64,000 nt of DNA. Origin: Kuenenia sp039794105. Its GTDB lineage: Bacteria; Planctomycetota; Brocadiia; Brocadiales; Brocadiaceae. Under the pieces are notes generated by a model. The model made no database searches. It worked only from the letters and a program-made list of their open reading frames with translations, and was not told the DNA's origin. The stretch lies in assembly GCF_039794105.1 (NCBI RefSeq), contig NZ_JBDIWA010000005.1, positions 1-64,000 of the forward strand. The letters are read 5' to 3'. Position 1 is the stretch's first letter. Every line of letters begins with the position of its first letter. The translations under genes were made by a program, and so were the position numbers. This document shows positions 34,848 to 42,983 of this stretch, one piece after another.

Positions 34848-36398
34848 ATGCTCGAAAATAACATTGAAAAAGTTTTAATCCTTGATTTTGGCTCTCAGTA
34901 TGCGCAGCTTATTGCCAGACGCGTAAGAGAAAACCATGTGTACAGCGAAATAGTATCACACCTTATTACTGCAGAACAAATAAAAAAGATAAAACCAAAA
35001 GGCATTATACTCAGCGGCGGGCCTGCCAGTGTCTATTCAAAAAACGCACCCGGATGTGATGAGGAAATAATGAAACTGGGAGTGCCTGTTTTGGGCATTT
35101 GCTATGGCATGCAATTGGGATGTATGATGCTTGGCTCAAAAGTCAGCCCTACCGCTGCAAGAGAATATGGGCGTACGATATGCGCCATCAGCGGTGAAAA
35201 CAGATTTTTTAAAACCCTTCCACAAGAGATCACTGTATGGATGAGTCATGGCGATATCGTTACTGAATTACCGGTGGAATTTGAGTCGCTTGCACACACA
35301 GAAAATTGTCCTTATGCGGCAGTAAAGCATAGGGATAGAGATTTCTATGGAGTGCAATTTCACCCGGAAGTGACGCATACACCAAATGGCAGCCGGATCA
35401 TAAGGAATTTTATCTATGAAATATGCCATTGTTCAGGGAACTGGAAGATGGATTCCTTCATCGAAAAATCGGTGAATGACATCAACAAACAAGTGGGAAA
35501 CGGGCGTGTCGTTTGTGGCTTGTCCGGGGGGGTTGATTCCGCGGTAACCGCCGCGCTCATTCACAAGGCAATCGGCAATCGTCTTTCTTGTATTTTTGTT
35601 GATAACGGACTGTTAAGAAATTTTGAGGCGGAGGAGGTAGTTAAGACATTTAAAGAAAATTTTTCAACAGACCTCCATGTGGTTCGGGCGCAGGACAGAT
35701 TTCTGGGGAAACTAAAGGGCGTATCAGACCCGGAAAAAAAGCGTAAAATTATTGGTCATGAATTTATAGAAGTCTTTAAAAATGAGGCGCAAAAGATAAG
35801 CAGTGTACGATTTCTTGCCCAGGGGACATTGTATCCTGATGTTATAGAAAGCATACCTGCGCATGGCGGTCCTACAGTCACTATAAAAAGCCATCACAAC
35901 GTCGGCGGATTGCCTGAAGAATTAGGGTTTGAACTGGTTGAGCCATTACGATTTTTGTTTAAGGATGAAGTAAGGAAAATAGGTGAAGAACTGGGGCTTC
36001 CGAAAGAATTGGTCGGGCGCCATCCATTCCCCGGGCCTGGTTTGGCTATCCGGATTATAGGAGAAATTACCGGACAGCGTTTAGAAGTCTTGCGTAAGGC
36101 AGATAAAATAGTCATTGAGGAGATATGCAAAGCGGGCTTATACAATAAAATTGCGCAATGTTTTGCGGTGCTCCTGCCGTTAAGTACCGTTGGGGTTATG
36201 GGTGATGAGAGGAGTTATGAAAATGTGATTGCTGTTCGTGCGGTAGAAACAACAGATTTTATGACCGCAGACTGGTACCGCATTCCCAATGAAACGCTGG
36301 GAAGTATTTCCCATCGGATTATAAATGAGGTGAAGGGCGTTAACCGTGTGGTATATGATATAAGCACAAAGCCTCCGAGCACCATTGAATGGGAATAG
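34848..36398 (+). CDS. guaA: GMP synthase (glutamine-hydrolysing)
   Basis: A 516-residue enzyme converting XMP to GMP with ATP and glutamine. The N-terminal amidotransferase has ILDFGSQYAQLIARR, the nucleophile Cys85 in GICYGMQ, and FHPEVTH with the His-Glu pair. The ATP-pyrophosphatase domain has the PP-loop GLSGGVDS near 223. The C-terminal dimerisation domain ends KPPSTIEWE, the invariant GuaA terminus. FPGPGLAIRIIGE near the middle binds XMP. Everything expected is present and length is normal. AGGAAAAG precedes the ATG. No guaB is nearby; the gene appears monocistronic and is followed by repeats. Confidence 0.97.
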   Translation: MLENNIEKVLILDFGSQYAQLIARRVRENHVYSEIVSHLITAEQIKKIKPKGIILSGGPASVYSKNAPGCDEEIMKLGVPVLGICYGMQLGCMMLGSKVSPTAAREYGRTICAISGENRFFKTLPQEITVWMSHGDIVTELPVEFESLAHTENCPYAAVKHRDRDFYGVQFHPEVTHTPNGSRIIRNFIYEICHCSGNWKMDSFIEKSVNDINKQVGNGRVVCGLSGGVDSAVTAALIHKAIGNRLSCIFVDNGLLRNFEAEEVVKTFKENFSTDLHVVRAQDRFLGKLKGVSDPEKKRKIIGHEFIEVFKNEAQKISSVRFLAQGTLYPDVIESIPAHGGPTVTIKSHHNVGGLPEELGFELVEPLRFLFKDEVRKIGEELGLPKELVGRHPFPGPGLAIRIIGEITGQRLEVLRKADKIVIEEICKAGLYNKIAQCFAVLLPLSTVGVMGDERSYENVIAVRAVETTDFMTADWYRIPNETLGSISHRIINEVKGVNRVVYDISTKPPSTIEWE

Positions 36399-36436
36399 TA
36401 GGAGTGACAGATTGTGGTTAAACGGCATAATAGAAA

Positions 36437-36500
36437 ATCCACAGTCCACAGTCCACAGTCGGCAATCCACAATCCACAATTTGCCGATTGCCGATTGCAG
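36437..36500. repeat. Heptamer tandem repeat, family A copy 5
   Basis: atccacagtccacagtccac, then agtcggcaatccacaatcc, then acaatttgccgattgccgattgcag. The array is again an imperfect inverted repeat of 7-bp units, and lies 38 bases after the guaA stop. Confidence 0.85.
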
Positions 36501-36509
36501 AAGGTCTTG

Positions 36510-36630
36510 GTTTTGAACATTTCAATTTTGAGTTTCGGTATTGTTTCGAATTTCTATATTCGAATTTCGTATTTAGACGCTTCGACATATCGACAAAATT
36601 TTGTCTATGTTGAGGCGCTAAGCGCCTAAA
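36510..36630. repeat. Composite repeat D+B, copy 1
   Basis: From left to right: gaacatttcaattttgagtt, family B type arms (ttcgaat, ttcgtat), then tagacgcttcgacatatcga, caaaattttgtc, and aggcgctaagcgcctaaa. The copy at 45763-45886 is the same composite in reverse orientation, and the D part alone recurs at 63940-64000. The D part itself contains a palindrome (gacaaaattttgtc) and a terminal palindrome (aggcgcttagcgcct). Confidence 0.8.
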
Positions 36631-36645
36631 GCGTTACCATTAAAA

Positions 36646-36675
36646 AAGGCGCTGTCTCCAAAGAGACAGCGCCTT
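36646..36675. terminator. Rho-independent terminator, probably for the glnK-amt operon
   Basis: Perfect 12-bp stem aaggcgctgtct/agacagcgcctt with a 6-base loop. On the minus strand it is followed by a run of T (complement of taaaaaa at 36641-36647), about 55 bases after the amt stop. It could also serve the plus strand weakly (gtattttt). Confidence 0.85.
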
Positions 36676-36728
36676 GTATTTTTCCGTAAATCTAATTCTT
36701 AAAACCACGTGATGTAATAGGTCTGGAA

Positions 36729-38075
36729 TTAGTGTCCGGCAGGCACCTTCAATGTGCTTGTAGATTCCATCTCAAGGTGGTAGCCAATCTCGCCGTGCTG
36801 AGTGATATCCAGCCCGGTGTCTTCCTGGGTTTCTGCAGTCCTTAATCCTATCGTATACTTGAGAAATAATCCGATAATCATTGTCACTGAAAATGCGTAT
36901 GACCATGAAATCAGGAAGCCAATACACTGCAAGCCCAATTGTTTGAAACCTTCCATACCCCATCCAATGAATAAGCCGTCAACTCCATCAGGCCCCATTA
37001 CCATTTTGGTGCAATAGAGACCTGTGGCAAATGCGCCTATTGTGCCTCCAATCCCATGTACGCCAACTACGTCCAAAGCGTCGTCATATCCAAAAAGCGC
37101 TTTTAGCTTCATGCTGGCAAAGTAACATCCAACACCCGCCATAATTCCAATCTGTATAGCGCCTAAAGGTCCTACAAAACCAGACGCCGGGGTTATGGCG
37201 ACAAGGCCGGCAACTGCGCCGGAAGCCGCCCCTATAAGCGTAGGTTTTTTCCTATGAATCCATTCGCATACCATCCAGACGAAAGCTGCAGTGGCTGCAG
37301 ACGAGTTTGTTATTACCCATGCAAATGCAGCCCTTCCGTCAGAAGCCAGTTCGCTGCCAGCATTAAAACCGAACCATCCGAACCAGAGCAGGCCAGTGCC
37401 GAGAAGCACCATCGGGACATTGCATGGTGGCCTTATGTTTTGTTTCTTGCGTTTTCCGAGTAATATCACGAGGGCAAGGGCTGCCGCACCTGAATTTATG
37501 TGTACCACCGTTCCGCCGGCAAAATCCAGCACTGCCCAGGCTTGGAGGAAACCGCCGCCCCATACCCAATGGCATACCGGGTCATATACGGCAGTTGCCC
37601 ACAGAGGGATAAATATTAAAAATGCGCTGAATTTCATGCGCCCTTCAACGGCACCCATGATAAGCCCCACGGTAATAATCGCAAATGTCGCCTGGAATGC
37701 CAAAAAAGTGTATTCCGGAATGGTGCCGGAGAGTGTATCGGGCGTTATACCGCGCAAGCCTGCCTTTGCTAAACTGCCGATAAAGTTGCCGCAATCCTCT
37801 CCAAATGAGAGAGAGTATCCCCAGAATACCCATTGAACGCTGATTACCGCCATACTCATAAAAACCATCATCAACATATTTATGATATTTTTGGAGGAAC
37901 ACATGCCGCCATAAAAGAAGGCAAGGCCCGGAGACATCAGAAGTACTAATGATGCTGACACAAGAATCCATGCATTATTGCCCGTATCCAGCACATCTTC
38001 GCCTGCCCATGCGGAGGATGATGCGGCCATCATCAACACAAGGCTTAACATTGTCAGTAAACTAAATTTTTTCAT
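36729..38075 (-). CDS. amtB: Ammonium transporter Amt, AmtB-like
   Basis: A 448-residue Amt/Mep/Rh transporter with a signal peptide (about 1-24, ending AWA) and eleven membrane helices. The twin pore histidines are His169 (DPVCHWVWGGG) and His340 (VGVHGIGG). The outer gate and pore region LDFAGGTVVHINSGAAAL is conserved. The cytoplasmic C-terminal region IGLRTAETQEDTGLDITQHGE, needed for subunit coupling and GlnK contact, is complete. It conducts NH4+/NH3 across the membrane; in an anammox cell ammonium is both substrate and N source. It is the closest of the three Amts here to E. coli AmtB. The P-II gene lies 60 bases upstream in the same operon, the classical glnK-amtB order. Confidence 0.95.
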   Translation of the reverse strand: MKKFSLLTMLSLVLMMAASSSAWAGEDVLDTGNNAWILVSASLVLLMSPGLAFFYGGMCSSKNIINMLMMVFMSMAVISVQWVFWGYSLSFGEDCGNFIGSLAKAGLRGITPDTLSGTIPEYTFLAFQATFAIITVGLIMGAVEGRMKFSAFLIFIPLWATAVYDPVCHWVWGGGFLQAWAVLDFAGGTVVHINSGAAALALVILLGKRKKQNIRPPCNVPMVLLGTGLLWFGWFGFNAGSELASDGRAAFAWVITNSSAATAAFVWMVCEWIHRKKPTLIGAASGAVAGLVAITPASGFVGPLGAIQIGIMAGVGCYFASMKLKALFGYDDALDVVGVHGIGGTIGAFATGLYCTKMVMGPDGVDGLFIGWGMEGFKQLGLQCIGFLISWSYAFSVTMIIGLFLKYTIGLRTAETQEDTGLDITQHGEIGYHLEMESTSTLKVPAGH

Positions 38076-38135
38076 TTTTGAAACCTCCTATTCGTCAGTT
38101 TAAAAATCCTTATCTTTACATTCGCAGGAATAATG

Positions 38136-38474
38136 CTAAATTGCCTTTTCCCCCGTATCTCCGGTCCTTATGCGTATTACATCTTTTATATCATAGATAA
38201 AAATTTTACCATCACCGATGCTGCCGGTTTGTGCCGCATCAACGATTGTTTTGGTAATTTTATCCACATTTTCATCTGCGGTGATGATCTCTATCTTGAT
38301 TTTAGGCAGCAAATCCACAGAATACTGTTTGTCGCGGTATACTTCGGTTATTCCCTTCTGTGTGCCGTGTCCTTTTACCTCCGAGACGGTCATACCGGCG
38401 ACCCCAATGGCCTTTAGGGCGTCTTTTACGGCTGTTAATTTCTGGTCCCTGATAATTGCTTCAATTTTTTTCAT
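38136..38474 (-). CDS. glnK: P-II nitrogen regulatory protein
   Basis: A 112-residue P-II protein. The start is ATG 38474, with GGAGG nine bases upstream; a GTG three codons earlier lies within that ribosome-binding site and is rejected. The T-loop (about 37-55, KGHGTQKGITEVYRDKQY) retains Tyr51, the residue uridylylated in proteobacteria, and also Tyr46. The B-loop TGSIGDGKIF binds ATP/ADP and 2-oxoglutarate. P-II trimers plug the Amt pore when ammonium is plentiful, and being followed directly by amt argues for that role. I cannot tell GlnB from GlnK by sequence alone; the name rests on context. Confidence 0.95.
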   Translation of the reverse strand: MKKIEAIIRDQKLTAVKDALKAIGVAGMTVSEVKGHGTQKGITEVYRDKQYSVDLLPKIKIEIITADENVDKITKTIVDAAQTGSIGDGKIFIYDIKDVIRIRTGDTGEKAI

Positions 38475-38603
38475 TACTACCACCTCCCATTAACGAAAAC
38501 AATAAAGAGAAAAAATATTCGTAAAACATGACAAAAAACGAAACCTCCTTTCATTGAAATAATGTGAATTAGTCTGGAACAATATTCGTTTCAAACAATA
38601 AAC

Positions 38604-38650
38604 AAAAAAAACCGCAGAGCTATTATGGAACTACAGCAAAGCGGTTTTTT
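38604..38650 (-). terminator. Terminator-like hairpin in the glnK upstream region
   Basis: On the minus strand, aaaaaaccgc (complement of 38641-38650) pairs with gcggtttttt (complement of 38605-38614) around a 26-base loop, and T residues continue after the stem. It lies 130 bases before glnK and about 700 bases after the amt at 39355. It could end a leader or small RNA, or attenuate glnK. The stem has only four G-C pairs. Confidence 0.4.
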
Positions 38651-38783
38651 GCAAACGTCATGGTGACGAACAATAAATAATTGTATTTTTTAAAAGGAAA
38701 AAAATTGTTCAAAAGGAAAGTCATTTGCTTTATCGTATTCCCCGAAATAAACATCTTTTTTTGTAAGTTTTTTTACAACACTA

Positions 38784-38896
38784 GCTGGTATAGCCGGAAC
38801 CAAACAAGCAAGAAATAAAAAATACGAAATTCGAAGTACGAAATACGAAACAAATCCAAAACATACAACAATTACGAAACACGAAATGCGAGATCG
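38784..38896. repeat. Heptamer repeat, family B copy 3, with conserved outer end
   Basis: Begins agctggtatagccggaacca, then aacaagcaagaaataaaaa, then atacgaa-type units (atacgaa, attcgaa, gtacgaa, atacgaa) and, after caaatccaaaacatacaaca, acgaaacacgaaatgcgaga. The left end is the reverse complement of the right end of the copies at 29407 and 43812, so the element has a defined terminus. Confidence 0.8.
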
Positions 38897-39354
38897 GATT
38901 TCATAATTAAATATTTTTCAAAAAATGCAAAGAAACAACTTTTAGGGTACTAAACGTCGTGGGAAAAAGCGCAGTGTCTGTTCTTATCACAAGTACATCT
39001 TTGTAACCTTAACCAAACCGCAGTTATTAAGGGTAAAATATTTATATATAATGAAGTTTTAGAAACGCATGTTACATTATCTGTTTTTGGAGTCAAGAAA
39101 AATTTTGAAAATATTTGTTTCGCTACTCATTTACAAACGAGGATAACGATTTGTGAAAAGAGTATGAACAACGGCAATAGTATGCTATTGAGTGATTAAA
39201 AAACGAAAAGGTTTGTTTGTTATTTTTCTTCTGAGATAACAAAAAACGTACTATATTTCAGGGTAAGGTTCTGTATAGAGTGTCTACGGAACAAGTAAAA
39301 AGGGATAAGGCACAAATGTGCTTTTGTTTCAATATGTTTTTTTACGTGCAAAAA
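38897..39354. other. Gene-free stretch
   Basis: AT-rich DNA beyond the lone amt gene with no convincing open frame, hairpin or repeat that I can name. Together with 38475-38896 it forms an 880-base gap between the amt at 39355 and glnK, unusually long inside a functional gene cluster. Confidence 0.5.
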
Positions 39355-40710
39355 TTATTGATAACACCCGGAGCCATGTTCGTAGAGATCCAGGCCTTTT
39401 TGCTCTGCGCTGATGGGGTCTCTTAATCCTATAACACGTTTCAGGAAAGAGAGAAAAAGAAAGCCCATTCCCAGGCACCATACAATTAAGGTGATGCTGG
39501 CGATAAACTGGGAGAGCAATTGCCAGCCGGAACCTGTAATCAAACCTCTTACTTCGCCGTATGTCCCGTCTGCAAATACACCTACTGCAAGTAAGCCCCA
39601 TATCCCGTTTACTCCATGAACCGATATGGCGCCCACAGGGTCGTCAATCTTTAATTTATTTTCAATGAAATCCAGGCTGAAACATGTCAGTGCGCTGCCA
39701 ATGACCCCAATTACAATAGCTGCCCAATGGGGAACATAGGCGCCGGATGCTGTAATTGCAACACAGCCCGCAAGGGCACCGTTGCATGCCATGCTTACGC
39801 CAAACGTTTTTGTCATAAAATAGGAAATATAGAGCAGGGTTAGAGCGCCGGCGGCGGCGGCCAAAAAGGTGTTAGTTGCTATTATGGATACGCGCAATTC
39901 TGTAACGGCAAGCGTACTGCCGGCATTAAATCCAAACCAGCCGAAAATTAAGATAAGTGTCCCTATTACTATATACAGAAGGTTATGTCCGCGGATAACA
40001 TTCGGGCTGCCATCCGGATTGTACTTGCCATATCTTGGACCAACGCGCCAGGCCGCGACAAAAGCAATCAGGCCCCCTACTCCGTGTACAACTCCTGAAC
40101 CTGCAAAATCTCTTGCGCCTACCCCAAATGGCAGCGTTTCCAGCCAGCCATAGCCCCACATCCAGTGTCCATAAACAGGATACAATATGCCGCACAGGAA
40201 AATACTATTAAGCACATGGGCATGAAACTTACATCTTTCCGCGATAGCGCCGGTTACTATCGTAGAAGCAGTAGATGCAAACATAACCTGAAATAACCAG
40301 AGCGCAGAAATATGAACGTCGTATGAGTCGCCTATCAGCAAAAATCCGCTATAACCGATAAATTTGTTTCCGTTGGTAAGCCCGGGAGCAAGTTGAGAAC
40401 CTCCAAACATTAAAGCAAAGCCAAAAAGCCAGAAAATTATTGTTCCGGCGCAAAAATCCATAAAACTCATAGCGCCGTAATTCAGGGTATTTTTCTTTTG
40501 TACAAATCCAGCCCCAAGGAAGACGAAACCAACCTGCATATTAAAAACCAAAAAAGCGCTCATTAATATCCAGGCAAAATTTACCGAAAATTTTAATCCC
40601 TGTATGCTGTCAGAGTATGTTTCTTTTCCGCTGGGGTCTCCTGCAAACGTATCATTTGCCAGGCATGTTACTATGACGATTAAAGTGATAAAAAGAAGGC
40701 GCCTTTTCAA
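39355..40710 (-). CDS. amt: Ammonium transporter Amt, second copy (monocistronic)
   Basis: A 451-residue Amt protein. A signal peptide (about 1-23) precedes eleven membrane helices. The pore histidines are His182 (YGHWMWGYGW) and His365 (ISVHGVNG). Compared with the copy at 36729 it has the longer extracytoplasmic start (GDPSGKETYSDSIQGLK) and the inserts ARDFAGSGVVHGVGG and KYNPDGSPN found in the other subgroup, which it shares with the copy at 41424. The C-terminal region IGLRDPISAEQKGLDLYEHGS is intact but ends shortly after. Initiation appears to be at TTG with GGGAGTGG upstream. No P-II gene is adjacent; a long-form family C repeat and a terminator separate it from the amt-glnK pair. Confidence 0.95.
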   Translation of the reverse strand: MKRRLLFITLIVIVTCLANDTFAGDPSGKETYSDSIQGLKFSVNFAWILMSAFLVFNMQVGFVFLGAGFVQKKNTLNYGAMSFMDFCAGTIIFWLFGFALMFGGSQLAPGLTNGNKFIGYSGFLLIGDSYDVHISALWLFQVMFASTASTIVTGAIAERCKFHAHVLNSIFLCGILYPVYGHWMWGYGWLETLPFGVGARDFAGSGVVHGVGGLIAFVAAWRVGPRYGKYNPDGSPNVIRGHNLLYIVIGTLILIFGWFGFNAGSTLAVTELRVSIIATNTFLAAAAGALTLLYISYFMTKTFGVSMACNGALAGCVAITASGAYVPHWAAIVIGVIGSALTCFSLDFIENKLKIDDPVGAISVHGVNGIWGLLAVGVFADGTYGEVRGLITGSGWQLLSQFIASITLIVWCLGMGFLFLSFLKRVIGLRDPISAEQKGLDLYEHGSGCYQ

Positions 40711-40773
40711 TACACCACTCCCGATAAATTTTTTATAAATACTATAATGTCAGGGGAAAAAATTTTTGTGACC

Positions 40774-40949
40774 GCAGGGGAGAAGCATTTGCCTGCGTAC
40801 AGTATACCCTGACAGGGTTCGGAACCCTGTCAGGGTTATGCACTGCGAAGTGTGTCTGCATACAGTATAACTCGTTCAATAGGACAGAGTTGGCGCGTGT
40901 GCAGCTTTTTAGTTCTTATCTTCTGCGCAGACAAATGCTTCGCCCCTAC
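40774..40949. repeat. Hairpin repeat family C, long form, with nested palindrome
   Basis: gcaggggagaagcatttgcctg on the left and cagacaaatgcttcgcccctac on the right. Inside, a perfect hairpin accctgacagggtt/aaccctgtcagggt (about 40806-40837) appears inserted in the centre, which otherwise matches the copy at 30702 (gtacagtata, aactcgttcaa, ttagttcttatcttc). It lies directly upstream of the lone amt gene. Confidence 0.85.
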
Positions 40950-40954
40950 TACAG

Positions 40955-40996
40955 AAAAATAGCTGGCGCTATCAAAACTATTCATGATAGCGCCAA
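40955..40996 (-). terminator. Rho-independent terminator of the amt-glnK operon
   Basis: A perfect 10-bp stem, ggcgctatca at 40965-40974 with tgatagcgcc at 40985-40994, and a 10-base loop. On the minus strand it is followed by agctattttt, a terminator tail, 30 bases after the glnK stop. Confidence 0.85.
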
Positions 40997-41026
40997 CTTT
41001 GAATTTAGCGCGGTATTGAGTTCTCG

Positions 41027-41365
41027 TTAAATGGCAGTCGCGTCTTTCTCTTTTGTACGAATTCTATAAACGTTTTCGACATTTATGACAAATATCTTTC
41101 CGTCTCCGATGCTTCCCGTTTGTGATTCCGTGGTGATAGTATCGACAATCTTTTGTACATCCTCGTCTTTTACCACAATTTCCAGTTTTATTTTTGACAG
41201 CAAATCAACACGATACCGCCTGCCGCGCCATACTTCGCTGATTCCTTTTTGACTGCCGTGGCCTTTTACTTCCGTAACAGTCATTCCAGGATAGCCCATT
41301 TCTGTCAAGGCGTCCCGTACAATATTGAACTTCTCCGGCCTGATTATTGCTTCTATTTTTTTCAT
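41027..41365 (-). CDS. glnK: P-II nitrogen regulatory protein, second copy
   Basis: A 112-residue P-II protein, strongly similar to the copy at 38136. Tyr51 of the T-loop is retained (WRGRRY), whereas residue 46 is Trp where the other copy has Tyr. The loop is more basic (RGRRYR against RDKQYS), which should alter partner choice. TGSIGDGKIF is complete. It lies 58 bases downstream of the amt gene at 41424 and before a terminator, so here the order is amt-glnK, opposite to the usual one. Likely role: gating of its neighbouring transporter in response to ATP/ADP and 2-oxoglutarate. Confidence 0.95.
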   Translation of the reverse strand: MKKIEAIIRPEKFNIVRDALTEMGYPGMTVTEVKGHGSQKGISEVWRGRRYRVDLLSKIKLEIVVKDEDVQKIVDTITTESQTGSIGDGKIFVINVENVYRIRTKEKDATAI

Positions 41366-41423
41366 GAAAATCCTCCATTCATAGTAAATACTCTATATGT
41401 GTTTATTTGACCACAAACAGGTC

Positions 41424-42983
41424 TTATTTTTTAGATTTCGACGAGTGTTTTTCTTGTTTTGCCTTTCCGTATACCCATCTGCCAAGTTTTTCGGAATAAA
41501 TCTTCTCGCGTGAACGGTCCTTGCTGATTGCTTCTTCAAGCAGAGAGAGTTGTTCTTTTTCCGCCTGGACATCGATGAGGTGTTCCCCTACGGCGCCAAA
41601 GTATCCTTCTTCCACAGGATAGCATGAAGTACCGTGATATGCAATATCCAGCCCTTCTTCTTCTTCCAAGGCGGAAGACCTTAAACCAATTGTCCCTTTC
41701 AATCCAAAGAAAACTGCTCCGCCAAAGGCAAATGCATACGCAAAAGCTACGATGGTTCCGATAAATTGGGCAAGCAATTGATCGCCTGTGCCAAGGATTA
41801 AACCATTTACACCATAGGTTCCATCGGCAAACAGCCCTACGGCAAGCATACCCCACATGCCGTTTGCACCATGCACTGCCACCGCTCCAAGAGGGTCGTC
41901 AATCTTAAATTTGACTTCAACCAGGGATACGGTGCCTCTCATGATAAGACCCGCGAGGACTCCGATAACAACCGCTGCCCATGGCGCTACATAAGCACAA
42001 GGCGCGGTAATCGCAACCAACCCAGCCAAAGCTCCGTTACAAACAAACGATATGTCAGCAAAGCCTTGTCTCTTCCATGTAAAGAACAACATAATTGCTG
42101 CGCCCGCAGCAGCGGCAAGGAAGGTATTAGTCGCAATTATTGATATACGTAAATCAGTACCTGCCACGGTGCTTCCGGCATTGAAGCCAAACCAGCCAAA
42201 GGCGAGAATAAAACAACCAATGACGACGTATGTCATATTGTGTCCGGGAATGGCATTTGGTGAGCCATCAGGATTATATTTGCCTTTTCTCGGACCAACC
42301 GCCCATGCGCCCATGAGAGCCATAATGCCCCCTACAGTATGGACAACGGCGCAACCCGCAAAATCTACTACCCCGGCGCCAATTGGAAGGGTGCTCAGCC
42401 ATCCGCCTCCCCACACCCAATGACCATAAAGCGGATAGATAATGCCGCACATCAAACAACTGTAGATAACATAAGGCACAAATTTCATTCTTTCTGCAAC
42501 GGCGCCTGCAATAATTGTTACTGTTTTTGTTGCAAATACCATTTGGAAGAGCCAGAACATGACCGTTTGTACGTCATATGCATCCCCTAGAAGCATGAAG
42601 CCGTCCCAGCCAATTCCAGGCCAGCCCCTATCAAGGCCTGAATACGCCTGAGACCCGCCAAACATCACAGCAAAACCGAAAAAGTAAAAAACGCATGCCC
42701 CCAACGTGGAATCAATGAAACAATGCGCAAGGTAGTTGAGCATATTCTTTTGTCGTAAAAAGCCCCCCAAAAAGGCAAAACCTGCCTGCATGCTAAATAC
42801 CAGGAATGCGGCAATCAACGTCCATACGACATTGATTGAAATCTTTAATCCTTCAATACTATCAGAATACGTATCGGAACCGTTTGGGTCTCCTGCCGCT
42901 TCAACAACCCCCGAGCCAAACGCAAACAGACCCATTATTAGTAAAAGCCAAACACCGATCATAAATTTGTTATACATTTTCAT
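41424..42983 (-). CDS. amt: Ammonium transporter Amt, third copy, with C-terminal extension
   Basis: A 519-residue Amt, longest of the three. A signal peptide (about 1-30) leads to GDPNGSDTYSDSIEGLK and eleven membrane helices, with pore histidines His188 (YGHWVWGGGW) and His371 (VAVHGANG). After the conserved IGLRSSALEEEEGLDIAYHG it carries about 60 extra cytoplasmic residues. These begin GYFGAVGEHLIDVQAEKEQ, are rich in Glu and Lys, and end KHSSKSKK; I do not recognise them as a domain. An AAGGAGAGGG sequence precedes the ATG. It heads an operon with the P-II gene at 41027. The extension could be a P-II or kinase contact, since a kinase-phosphatase module lies divergently beyond the 1-kb upstream gap. 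Confidence 0.95.
   Translation of the reverse strand: MKMYNKFMIGVWLLLIMGLFAFGSGVVEAAGDPNGSDTYSDSIEGLKISINVVWTLIAAFLVFSMQAGFAFLGGFLRQKNMLNYLAHCFIDSTLGACVFYFFGFAVMFGGSQAYSGLDRGWPGIGWDGFMLLGDAYDVQTVMFWLFQMVFATKTVTIIAGAVAERMKFVPYVIYSCLMCGIIYPLYGHWVWGGGWLSTLPIGAGVVDFAGCAVVHTVGGIMALMGAWAVGPRKGKYNPDGSPNAIPGHNMTYVVIGCFILAFGWFGFNAGSTVAGTDLRISIIATNTFLAAAAGAAIMLFFTWKRQGFADISFVCNGALAGLVAITAPCAYVAPWAAVVIGVLAGLIMRGTVSLVEVKFKIDDPLGAVAVHGANGMWGMLAVGLFADGTYGVNGLILGTGDQLLAQFIGTIVAFAYAFAFGGAVFFGLKGTIGLRSSALEEEEGLDIAYHGTSCYPVEEGYFGAVGEHLIDVQAEKEQLSLLEEAISKDRSREKIYSEKLGRWVYGKAKQEKHSSKSKK

Noticed and set aside
37291..37836. Plus-strand open frame of 181 codons within amtB
   Set aside because: It is antisense to conserved Amt helices; no independent support.
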